Source: Bacilli bacterium (lineage in GTDB: Bacteria; Bacillota_I; Bacilli_A; RF39; UBA660). From it: DNA of 21,914 bases. The notes beneath the pieces are model-generated. The model was not told the origin of the DNA, did no database searches, and was given only the letters and a program-made list of their open reading frames with translations. Positions within the stretch are counted from its first letter, which is position 1, and each line of letters opens with the position of its first letter. This document shows, one piece after another, positions 5,001 to 12,696 of the stretch. Location of the stretch: assembly GCA_016293205.1 (NCBI GenBank), contig JAEDES010000020.1:1-21914 (forward strand). Reading direction: 5' to 3'. A program made the position numbers and the translations under genes.

Positions 5001-7625
5001 ATGAATTCGCATTGGTATCAAATGTCACGTGATGAATTGTTCACTAAATTAAAGACCGATGAAAATGGATTGACTCACAAAGAAGCCAATAAAAGATTAG
5101 AAAAGTATGGTAAAAACGAATTACCAAAAAAGAAAAAAGATAGTATATTAAAAATATTTTTTGATGAGTTTAAGAATCCGATTTTAATATTACTATTAGT
5201 GGCTGTTATTGCATCATTAATTGGAAATGAACCAATTGAAGCTTTAGCAATTATCTTAATTGTTTTAATTGATGTAAGTATGGGAACGTATCAAGAAAAT
5301 AAAGCAAATAATACAGCAGATGCTTTATCAAAACTTGTAACAGTAAAAACTAAAGTATTAAGAAATGGAAAAGAAATAGTAATTGATTCTGCTGACGTAG
5401 TAGTAGGAGACTTCGTATTCTTAGAATCAGGAGATAAAATTAGTGCTGACTTAAGAATTATTGAAGCTCATAACTTTACAGTAGATGAATCAATTCTTAC
5501 TGGAGAATCTCTTGCTGTAAATAAGCATGCTGCTCCAATTAAAGATGATAAATTATCAATAAGTGATCAAAAGAATATGCTATTCTCTGGAACAAGTGTT
5601 GTTACAGGACGTGCAAAAGCCGTAGTAGTAGCAACAGCTTTAAAAACAGAATTAGGTAAAATTGCTGATACAATTAATAATACTAAAGAAGAATTATCAC
5701 CTTTAACAATTAGAGTTAATAAATTATCAAGTCAAATTAGTATTTTAGTAATTATAGTAGCTTTATTAATTACAGTTCTTCTTATATCGAAAGGAATACC
5801 ATATAATGAAATATTCCTATCTGTAGTAGCATTAGCTGTATCTGCTATGCCAGAAGGATTACCATTAGCCTTAACAATGGCATTAACAATAGCATCTAAC
5901 CACATGGCTAAAAAGCAAGTAGTAGCAAAGAAACTATATTCAGTAGAATCTCTTGGTAGTTGTACTGTTATCGCAACAGATAAAACAGGAACCCTTACAG
6001 TTAACGAACAAACTGCTAAAAAGATATTACTACCAAATGACTTAGAATATGATATCTCAGGAGTAGGTTATGAAATTGAAGGAACGATTGCCGGAGAAAA
6101 ATTAAAATATGCTCAAGAACTTGCATTACTAGGAACAATCAATAATGAAGCAACACTTACTGAAGAGGAAAGATTTGGAGATTCAATTGATATAGCATTC
6201 TTAGTATTAGGTCAAAAAGCAAAAATTAAAACAGATAATATTAAAATAATTGATAGTATTCCATATGAATCAGAAAATAAATACTCTGCAGTATTCTATG
6301 AAAAAGATGGAGAAACATATTGTACTATCAAAGGATCATTAGAAAAAGTATTAGAATTCTGTAGTGACTCTAATTTAGTAAGTAAACATAACATTAAAAA
6401 ACTAAATGAACAAAACGAAAGACTTGCTAAAGATGGATTAAGAGTTATTACTTTAGCTAATGGAAAAATTAAGAAAAAAGATAGATATCAAGAATCTGAT
6501 ATTAAAGATTTAACATTTATGGGAATGGTTGGATTTATAGATCCAATTCGTAAAGAAGTAGTAGCATCAATTAAACAATGTCGTGGTGCTGGAATCAAAG
6601 TATTAATGATTACAGGAGACCATCCATTAACAGCTTTTGCTATCGCTAAAGATTTAAAACTAACAGCATCATATGATAGAGTAACTACTGGAGCAGAAGT
6701 TGATGAATATTTTGTAAAAGGTGAAGAAGCATTTGATGAATTTGTTAAAGATAAAGTAGTCTTTACAAGAGTAACCCCATTACAAAAATTAGAAATAGTA
6801 GAGTCACTAAAACGTCAAGGAGAATTCGTTGCTGTTACAGGTGACGGAGTAAATGATGCTCCAGCGCTTAGAACTGCTAATATTGGTATTGCTATGGGTA
6901 GTGGAACTGATATTGCCCGTGAAACAGCTAATATGATTGTTTTAGATGACAACTTTAAATCAATCGTAAGTGGTATCTTAGAAGGACGTGTAGCTTATGC
7001 TAACGTTAGAAAGATTATTTTCTTCTTAGTATCATGTGGACTTGCTGAAGTATTATTCTTCTGTTTAGCAATTCTATTTGATATGGAAATGCCATTAGTA
7101 GCAATTCAAATTTTATGGTTAAATGTAGTAACAGACGGTATCCAAGACTTTGCCTTATCATTTGAAAGAGCAGAAAACGATATAATGAAAGAAAAACCAA
7201 GAGATCCAAAAGAATCATTATTCGATAAAACAATTTTAGAAGAAATTATTGTAGCTGGAACTATTATTGGTTTAATTGTATTTGCTGTATGGTACTATTT
7301 AATTAAAGTAGCACATATGAATGTTCCAACAGCTCGTGGTTATATCATGGCTTTAATGGTATTTATCCAAAACATTCATGTATTCAATTGTCGCAGTGAA
7401 CATGCTTCTGCATTTAAAGTTCCATTAAAAAATAACAGATTAATAGTATTTGGAGTAATTGCTTCAGTGTTATTACAAGTTATTGTTATGGAAGTAGATG
7501 CATTATCAGCATTACTACAAACAGTAGTTGTTCCATTCTCAAGTATGATTGGACTATTCGCTATCGCATCTATTGTTTTAGTACTAATGGAACTATATAA
7601 GAAAATAAGATATCATAAAATATAA
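5001..7625 (+). CDS. P2-type cation-transporting ATPase, probably calcium
   Basis: An 874-residue membrane pump that uses ATP to expel a cation, most likely Ca2+. Visible: N-terminal cation-ATPase domain (HWYQMSRDELFTKLKT), actuator TGES (167-170), M4 PEGLP with Glu285, phosphorylation motif DKTGTLT (327-333, Asp327), nucleotide-domain KGS (444-446), TGD (538-540), hinge TGDGVND (613-619), and M6 NVVTDG (Asn708, Thr711, Asp712). About ten membrane segments are present, including a C-terminal set after residue 750. The length is normal for PMCA/SERCA-like bacterial enzymes. In M5 the segment SCGLAEV keeps the acidic residue (Glu683) but has Gly680 where SERCA site I has Asn, so one ion per cycle is possible. 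AAGGAG lies 11 bases upstream of the start. The gene is monocistronic by its own promoter; no clear terminator separates it from tkt. Confidence 0.93.
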   Translation: MNSHWYQMSRDELFTKLKTDENGLTHKEANKRLEKYGKNELPKKKKDSILKIFFDEFKNPILILLLVAVIASLIGNEPIEALAIILIVLIDVSMGTYQENKANNTADALSKLVTVKTKVLRNGKEIVIDSADVVVGDFVFLESGDKISADLRIIEAHNFTVDESILTGESLAVNKHAAPIKDDKLSISDQKNMLFSGTSVVTGRAKAVVVATALKTELGKIADTINNTKEELSPLTIRVNKLSSQISILVIIVALLITVLLISKGIPYNEIFLSVVALAVSAMPEGLPLALTMALTIASNHMAKKQVVAKKLYSVESLGSCTVIATDKTGTLTVNEQTAKKILLPNDLEYDISGVGYEIEGTIAGEKLKYAQELALLGTINNEATLTEEERFGDSIDIAFLVLGQKAKIKTDNIKIIDSIPYESENKYSAVFYEKDGETYCTIKGSLEKVLEFCSDSNLVSKHNIKKLNEQNERLAKDGLRVITLANGKIKKKDRYQESDIKDLTFMGMVGFIDPIRKEVVASIKQCRGAGIKVLMITGDHPLTAFAIAKDLKLTASYDRVTTGAEVDEYFVKGEEAFDEFVKDKVVFTRVTPLQKLEIVESLKRQGEFVAVTGDGVNDAPALRTANIGIAMGSGTDIARETANMIVLDDNFKSIVSGILEGRVAYANVRKIIFFLVSCGLAEVLFFCLAILFDMEMPLVAIQILWLNVVTDGIQDFALSFERAENDIMKEKPRDPKESLFDKTILEEIIVAGTIIGLIVFAVWYYLIKVAHMNVPTARGYIMALMVFIQNIHVFNCRSEHASAFKVPLKNNRLIVFGVIASVLLQVIVMEVDALSALLQTVVVPFSSMIGLFAIASIVLVLMELYKKIRYHKI

Positions 7626-7631
7626 ATCATG

Positions 7632-7640
7632 TGATATACT
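7632..7640 (+). promoter_or_regulatory. Possible extended -10 promoter for tkt
   Basis: TGATATACT is an extended -10 box (TATACT at 7635-7640), 27 bases before the tkt start. No good -35 hexamer is seen 17 bases upstream, so this is tentative; readthrough from the ATPase gene is the alternative. Confidence 0.35.
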
Positions 7641-7666
7641 AATTACACAAAGAAGGAGTGATTCAA

Positions 7667-9652
7667 GTGATAACTCAACGTAAAGATGGTAGTGATATCA
7701 ATCAAACAAAAATTATAGATCAAATACGATGCTTAGGTATCGATATGATAAATGAAGCAAAAAGTGGACACCCAGGAATTGTCTTGGGTGCCGCTCCAAT
7801 TATTTATACTTTATATGCACATCATTTAAAGTTTGATCCAAAAAATCCTAAATTTTATAATAGAGATCGTTTTGTAATGTCTGCAGGACATGGTTCAGCT
7901 TTATTATATGCAACATTATATATGTCAGGATTTGATTTAACTCTAGATGATTTAAAAGCATTTAGACAAATTGATTCGAAGACTCCAGGACACCCAGAAT
8001 ACGGTGTAACACCAGGCGTTGATATGACTACTGGTCCATTAGGTCAAGGACTTGCAAGTGCAGTAGGTATGGCAATTTCAGAAGCATATTTACGCAATAG
8101 ATATCAAAAGAATAAACTAATCGACTATTATACATATGTCTTATGTGGAGACGGAGATTTAATGGAAGGAGTTACTTACGAAGCTATCTCTTTAGCAGGA
8201 ACTCTTAAATTAAATAAATTAATAGTTTTATATGACTCAAATGGTATATGCTTAGATGGAAAAACAAATAAAACATTTAATGAAAACATTGCTATGAGAT
8301 TTGTCTCAATGGGATGGAATGTTATAACAGTAGATGATGGAGAATCATATGAAGCAATTTCTAAAGCAATAGATGCTGCTAAACTTTCAACTGATAAACC
8401 AACATTAATTGAAATAAAAACAGTTATTGGAAAATATTCATCTGTTCAAGGAACAGCAAAAGCTCACGGTTCACCGTTATCACAAGAAGATATAACTAAC
8501 ATTAAAGAAAAATTAGGTGTAAGAGATATTCCATTTACAGTAACTCAAACTCCTATTGAAGATATGGCATATTTAATTGAAGAAAGAAATAAAAACATAT
8601 CAGAAGAATTTGATAAGTTACTTGAAACATTAGATGAAGAAACTAAAAAAGAATTAAATTATCTAATGGGAGAAGATAAAACAATAAGTTTAAAAGATTT
8701 AGAATATACACCACCTGAATCAAGTGAAGAATCGCCTCGAGTAACATCAGGAAAGATTCTAAATGGAATAAGTGAATTTGTTCCATATGTCTTAGGTGGA
8801 TCAGCAGATTTATTTGCCGCTAATAAAACTTATATTGAAAATGGTGGAGATTTTGGAAGTGACAATTACTCAGGAAAAAATATTTTCTTTGGAGTAAGAG
8901 AACACGCTATGGGAGCAATCCTAAACGGTATGGCTCTATGTGGGCTTCGTCCATATGGATCAACATTCCTAAGTTTCAGTGATTATTTAAGACCATCAAT
9001 GAGACTTGCTTGTATGATGAATTTACCAGTTACATATATCTTCACACACGACTCAATTACAGTAGGTGAAGATGGACCAACTCATCAACCAGTAGAACAA
9101 TTAGTTGCATTAAGATCAATGCCTAATATGGATGTCTTTAGACCTGCTGATATAAATGAAGTATTAGGTGCATATAAAACAATCTTTGAAAAAACATCAT
9201 CTCCAGCAGCAATATGTCTATCTAGAAACTCACTTCCAATTATGACAACAACTAAGTCATCAGAAGTAGAAAAAGGTGGTTATATTGTCTTAGATACACC
9301 TAAAAAACCAGATGGAATTATTATTGCATCAGGAGAAGAAGTTCATACAGCCATTGAAGTAGCAGAAAGATTAAAAGTTAAAGGAATAGATATTAGAGTA
9401 GTATCAATTCCAAATCTTAATAGATTCTTGAATCAATCAGATGAATATATAGAAGAAATACTTCCTGTGGAAGTAAGAAAGATTGTAATTGATACATCTC
9501 CTGCATATTCATGGCACACATTAATTTATAATGAAAAATATTTAATTACACTTGAAAATTATGGTTCTAGCGGGCCAAAGAAAGATGTCTTAAAAAAATA
9601 TGGATTTGATCCAGATACTCTAGAACAAAAAGTAGAAGAATTATTAAAATAG
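7667..9652 (+). CDS. tkt: Transketolase
   Basis: A 661-residue thiamine diphosphate enzyme of the non-oxidative pentose phosphate pathway. It moves two-carbon ketol units between sugar phosphates in the cytoplasm. Visible: AKSGHPG near the N-terminus, GHGSALLYATLY, the ThDP/metal motif GDGDLMEG (161-168) closing about 30 residues later with YDSNG, the catalytic Glu in GVREHAM (Glu412), and the substrate loop TVGEDGPTHQPVEQ. A C-terminal transketolase domain follows (IIIASGEEVHTAIEVAERL, ending ENYGSSGPKKDVLKKYGF). The GTG at 7667 is chosen because AAGGAG (7653-7658) lies 8 bases before it; the in-frame GTG at 7658 overlaps that site. The downstream genes are sirA-like and yneF, the same order as in B. 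subtilis. No convincing terminator follows. Confidence 0.96.
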   Translation: MITQRKDGSDINQTKIIDQIRCLGIDMINEAKSGHPGIVLGAAPIIYTLYAHHLKFDPKNPKFYNRDRFVMSAGHGSALLYATLYMSGFDLTLDDLKAFRQIDSKTPGHPEYGVTPGVDMTTGPLGQGLASAVGMAISEAYLRNRYQKNKLIDYYTYVLCGDGDLMEGVTYEAISLAGTLKLNKLIVLYDSNGICLDGKTNKTFNENIAMRFVSMGWNVITVDDGESYEAISKAIDAAKLSTDKPTLIEIKTVIGKYSSVQGTAKAHGSPLSQEDITNIKEKLGVRDIPFTVTQTPIEDMAYLIEERNKNISEEFDKLLETLDEETKKELNYLMGEDKTISLKDLEYTPPESSEESPRVTSGKILNGISEFVPYVLGGSADLFAANKTYIENGGDFGSDNYSGKNIFFGVREHAMGAILNGMALCGLRPYGSTFLSFSDYLRPSMRLACMMNLPVTYIFTHDSITVGEDGPTHQPVEQLVALRSMPNMDVFRPADINEVLGAYKTIFEKTSSPAAICLSRNSLPIMTTTKSSEVEKGGYIVLDTPKKPDGIIIASGEEVHTAIEVAERLKVKGIDIRVVSIPNLNRFLNQSDEYIEEILPVEVRKIVIDTSPAYSWHTLIYNEKYLITLENYGSSGPKKDVLKKYGFDPDTLEQKVEELLK

Positions 9653-9697
9653 ACAAAAATAGACCTTCGTTATTGATAACCTATTAATGGTGATATA

Positions 9698-10147
9698 ATG
9701 AAAGTCTATTTTATTTTTGATATAAAAAAAGAATTTAAAAACCTATATAAAGGAAATGAACGAGTATTATATAATATCTTAAAACAAATATATTATCTTG
9801 AAAAAAATGAAGTAGAGTATGGATATAACTTATTTAATCAACTGATAAATAAAATAAATAAAAACGATCTCGATCGAAAGATATTTATAAAGTATCATCA
9901 AGACATCCCATATTCTAAGAGAAATCAAACTCACTATATAAATAATTTATATAAAGATGAAATAAGCAGATTAACAATAAAATCTTCTTATATGAGATTA
10001 GAAGTAGAGAATAACTCAAAAGCATTCTTTGAAATATTATCTAACTTTTCAGAAAATTATTTTGTCTGTGACTTTAAGAATCATGATTATTTCTTTCTAA
10101 CTTCAACATCCCCTAAAATAAAGAAAAACTATACTTATTTATTATAA
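9698..10147 (+). CDS. sirA: SirA-like sporulation inhibitor of replication
   Basis: A 149-residue soluble protein, the same length as B. subtilis SirA (YneE). SirA binds domain I of DnaA during sporulation and stops new rounds of replication. The N-terminus lines up with SirA as I remember it: Y-F-I-F-D-I-K-K-E-F-K-N-x-Y-K-G-N-E against Y-T-Y-L-I-K-E-E-F-A-N-x-Y-F-G-R-E. The C-terminal part F-F-E-I-L...Y-F-V-C-D-F also resembles the SirA segment F-F-E-V-L...C-F-L-A-M-D-F. The position between tkt and yneF is that of sirA in Bacillus, which strengthens the call. The Shine-Dalgarno GGTGAT lies close to the ATG. Sequence identity is low overall, so this rests on alignment from memory plus synteny. 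A sporulation promoter (Spo0A or sigma-H) could not be identified. Confidence 0.75.
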   Translation: MKVYFIFDIKKEFKNLYKGNERVLYNILKQIYYLEKNEVEYGYNLFNQLINKINKNDLDRKIFIKYHQDIPYSKRNQTHYINNLYKDEISRLTIKSSYMRLEVENNSKAFFEILSNFSENYFVCDFKNHDYFFLTSTSPKIKKNYTYLL

Positions 10148-10152
10148 ATAAC

Positions 10153-10181
10153 TTGTTTAAATCATATATTTTATGTAAAAT
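10153..10181 (+). promoter_or_regulatory. Candidate promoter of yneF
   Basis: TTGTTT (10153-10158), 17 bases, TAAAAT (10176-10181), with TG directly before the -10 box, 20 bases before the yneF start. A reasonable but not strong match. Confidence 0.45.
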
Positions 10182-10201
10182 ATAGAAGAGGAGATGAAAA
10201 T

Positions 10202-10411
10202 ATGTTAGCAGATATTTTATTATTAGTAGTAGGTCTTCTTATCGGAGCATTAGCTGGATTCTTTGGAGCAAGATTCTTTATGAAAAAATATTTAAAAGAA
10301 AACCCTCCAATTAATGAAGAAATGATTAAAACATTAATGATGCAAATGGGAAGAAAACCTAATCAAAAACAAATTAATCAAATGATGAAAGCAATGGAAA
10401 AATTCCAATAG
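10202..10411 (+). CDS. yneF: YneF family small membrane protein (UPF0154)
   Basis: A 69-residue protein with one N-terminal membrane segment (residues 3-26, LADILLLVVGLLIGALAGFF) and a short cytoplasmic tail. The tail carries the conserved family sequence NPPINEEMIKTLMMQMGRKPNQKQINQMMKAM, nearly identical to B. subtilis YneF. The function of the family is unknown; its members are widespread in Firmicutes and often lie beside tkt, as here. GAGGAG lies 8 bases before the ATG. A modest terminator overlaps the stop codon. Confidence 0.95.
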   Translation: MLADILLLVVGLLIGALAGFFGARFFMKKYLKENPPINEEMIKTLMMQMGRKPNQKQINQMMKAMEKFQ

Positions 10412-10430
10412 ACTAGAAATAGTCTTTTTC
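10409..10430 (+). terminator. Weak terminator after yneF
   Basis: The stem agact / agtct (five pairs, six-base loop) runs into tttttctttt. The short stem suggests incomplete termination. Confidence 0.55.
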
Positions 10431-10442
10431 TTTTGTTATAAT
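10414..10442 (+). promoter_or_regulatory. Candidate promoter of the uvrC operon
   Basis: TATAAT at 10437-10442 carries an extended -10 (TGTTATAAT), with TAGAAA (4 of 6 consensus positions) 17 bases upstream. It sits 17 bases before the uvrC start and overlaps the yneF terminator. Confidence 0.5.
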
Positions 10443-10459
10443 TTATACGTGGTGATTTT

Positions 10460-12223
10460 ATGAAAGACTTTAGAGAAAAACTATCTTTAGTACCAAACAA
10501 ACCTGGTAGTTATCAAATGAAAAATAAAGATGGTGTAATTATCTATGTAGGTAAAGCTAAAAACTTAAAAAATAGATTAAAAAGTTATTTTACTGGAACA
10601 CAAACTGGTAAAACAAGATTATTAGTAGAAGATATAGATGATTTTAATTATATTGTAACATCTTCAGAATTAGAATCATTAATTCTAGAAATAACTTTAA
10701 TAAAGAAATATAATCCTAAATATAATATTCTTCTAAAAGATGATAAAACATATCCATACATAGAGTTAACTAATGAAAAATATCCTACCTTAAAAGTCGT
10801 TCGTAATGTAAAAAAGAAAAAAGATAAGACTCATCTATATGGCCCTTATCCCAATGTAAACGCTGCAAGAAAAACAGTAAATATTATTAATAGAATTTAT
10901 CCATTACGTAAATGTGATAAATTAAAAAAAGATTTATGTTTATACTATCATATTCATGAATGTCTAGGTTATTGTAAAAAACAAATCCCAGAAGAAGAAA
11001 TAACTAAAATGAAAAAAGAAATTATTTCTTTCTTAAAAGGAGATGCTGAAATAATAACTAAGAAAATTGAAGATGAAATGTTAATTGCCAGTGAAAATTT
11101 AAATTATGAAAAAGCTTTAGAATTAAAGAATATGTTAGATGATATAAAAATTACTTTAAATAAACAAAAAATTGATCTTAATAAAGACTATAATTTTGAT
11201 CTAGTAAATTACTTTAAAGATAAAAACTTCTTATCAATAGAAATATTCTTTATTAGAGATGGATTATTATTTGGTAGACATAATGAAATTATTCAAACTA
11301 TTACAGATACTGAAGAAGAAGTATTAGAGTACTTAATTAAGTTTTATGAAAAAACCTCTATTCTACCAAAAGAATTATTAATACCAGAAAATCTTGATGA
11401 AGAACTTTTAAAAGATTATTTTAATATTAAGGTCTCTAAACCTCAAAAAGGTAGATTAAAACAACTTATTGACCTAGCATATGAAAATGCTAAAGAACAA
11501 CTAGAAAGAGAAGAAGAAATACTAAAGAATGATGATGAAAAAAGACTAAATGCAATAAATGAATTAAAAGAATTATTACATCTAGACAAAGTATCTCGTA
11601 TGGAGTCATTTGATAATTCTCATTTATTTGGAACATTCTATGTAGGAGGAATGGTTGTTTTTGATGATTTTCTACCTCTTAAAGATGAATATCGTAAATT
11701 TAAGATTACATCTGATGCCAAAGATGATATTTCTGCCATGAAAGAAGTACTTTATAGAAGATATTATAAAGTATTAATGGAAGACTTACAAAAACCAGAT
11801 TTAATTGTTATGGATGGAGGAAAAGCTCAAATATCAGTAGCTAAAGAAATAGTAACGTCCCTAGGACTAAACATCCCAATAATTGGTCTAGTTAAAGATA
11901 GTAAACACCATACAAGTGAAATTATGACAGATAATTATGAAATATTAAAAGTTGATAAATCATCAAATTTATTCTTATTTTTAACAAAGATTCAAGATGA
12001 AGTACATAGATATGCAATTACATATCACAGAAATATAAAATCTAAAGGAGCACTGTCATCTCTACTTGATGTAATTCCAGGTATTGGAGAACAAAGAAAA
12101 AAAGAATTATTAAGAAAATTTGGTTCTCTAAAGAAAATGAAAGAAGCAACTCTTGAAGAATTAAAAGAAGTATTGCCAGAAGAAGTTGCATCAAATGTTT
12201 ATACATATTTAAAAGAAATATAG
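10460..12223 (+). CDS. uvrC: UvrABC excinuclease subunit C
   Basis: A 587-residue nuclease that makes both cuts around DNA lesions in nucleotide excision repair, recruited by UvrB. Domains in order: GIY-YIG nuclease at residues 12-90 (PGSY with Tyr19, YVG with Tyr29, Arg39 in NLKNRL, catalytic Glu77 in LESLILE); a cysteine cluster C152-x7-C160-x7-C168-x3-C172, the iron-sulfur ligand pattern reported for UvrC; the UVR helix pair that contacts UvrB (about 199-236); the RNase H-like endonuclease with SFDNSH (Asp385) and VMDGGKAQ; and a C-terminal double helix-hairpin-helix (VIPGIGEQRKKELLRKFGS). The length is normal and all key residues are present. It is the first gene of a tight run with the prepilin, mutL and miaA. 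uvrA and uvrB are not in the window. Confidence 0.97.
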   Translation: MKDFREKLSLVPNKPGSYQMKNKDGVIIYVGKAKNLKNRLKSYFTGTQTGKTRLLVEDIDDFNYIVTSSELESLILEITLIKKYNPKYNILLKDDKTYPYIELTNEKYPTLKVVRNVKKKKDKTHLYGPYPNVNAARKTVNIINRIYPLRKCDKLKKDLCLYYHIHECLGYCKKQIPEEEITKMKKEIISFLKGDAEIITKKIEDEMLIASENLNYEKALELKNMLDDIKITLNKQKIDLNKDYNFDLVNYFKDKNFLSIEIFFIRDGLLFGRHNEIIQTITDTEEEVLEYLIKFYEKTSILPKELLIPENLDEELLKDYFNIKVSKPQKGRLKQLIDLAYENAKEQLEREEEILKNDDEKRLNAINELKELLHLDKVSRMESFDNSHLFGTFYVGGMVVFDDFLPLKDEYRKFKITSDAKDDISAMKEVLYRRYYKVLMEDLQKPDLIVMDGGKAQISVAKEIVTSLGLNIPIIGLVKDSKHHTSEIMTDNYEILKVDKSSNLFLFLTKIQDEVHRYAITYHRNIKSKGALSSLLDVIPGIGEQRKKELLRKFGSLKKMKEATLEELKEVLPEEVASNVYTYLKEI

Positions 12224-12252
12224 TATAATAAAAGAATAAGGAGGAATATAAA

Positions 12253-12687
12253 ATGAATAAGAAAGGATTTACTCTAGTTGAATTACTTGCTGTAATAATT
12301 ATTATTGGTATAATAAGTGGTGTTGCTATAAGTGGTACATCAATTTATATGAACAAAACAAGAGAAAAATCATATGAAGCAATGGAATTAACGCTATTTA
12401 ATGGAGCCCAAAACTATATTATTGATAAAGGTGTATTAGTACCAGAATGTCAACCTGCAGGAGCAGCACTAACAAATTGTACTAACGGATTAATTATTAC
12501 ATCAGATAAACTAATTCAAAATGGATTTGTAAAAGAATTAGAAGACCCAGGTACAAAGAATGTTCAATGTACAGGTCAAGTTAAAGTAACAAGAAGAAAA
12601 GCAACAGGAAATAAATTAGATCAATATAATTATGCTGTACATTTAGAATGTTCATCGTATGCTAATGATCGTAATTTTGAAGGATAG
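12253..12687 (+). CDS. Type IV pilin-like / competence-type prepilin
   Basis: A 144-residue protein with a class III signal peptide, MNKKG-FTLVELLAVI: cleavage after Gly5 by prepilin peptidase, methylated Phe6, conserved Glu10. A hydrophobic helix (residues 6-27) follows, as in major and minor pilins, pseudopilins and ComG proteins. The globular part has four cysteines (66, 76, 106, 133) that could form two disulfides. It also has GFVKELEDPGTKN, a segment I associate with Firmicute pilins. AAGGAGG lies 8 bases upstream of the start. No assembly ATPase, platform protein or peptidase is in the window, so it must use machinery encoded elsewhere. It sits 29 bases after uvrC and 9 bases before mutL, a setting with no obvious functional link. 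It could be a surface pilin or a DNA-uptake pseudopilin. Confidence 0.88.
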   Translation: MNKKGFTLVELLAVIIIIGIISGVAISGTSIYMNKTREKSYEAMELTLFNGAQNYIIDKGVLVPECQPAGAALTNCTNGLIITSDKLIQNGFVKELEDPGTKNVQCTGQVKVTRRKATGNKLDQYNYAVHLECSSYANDRNFEG

Positions 12688-12696
12688 GATGATAAT

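Noticed and set aside
9691..9700. TGATATAATG at the sirA and spoIIP starts read as an extended -10 promoter
   Set aside because: The GGTGAT part is the Shine-Dalgarno complement to the 16S rRNA tail and ATG is the start codon; a promoter here would start transcription inside the gene, and the only -35-like TTGATA (9673) has 15-base spacing.
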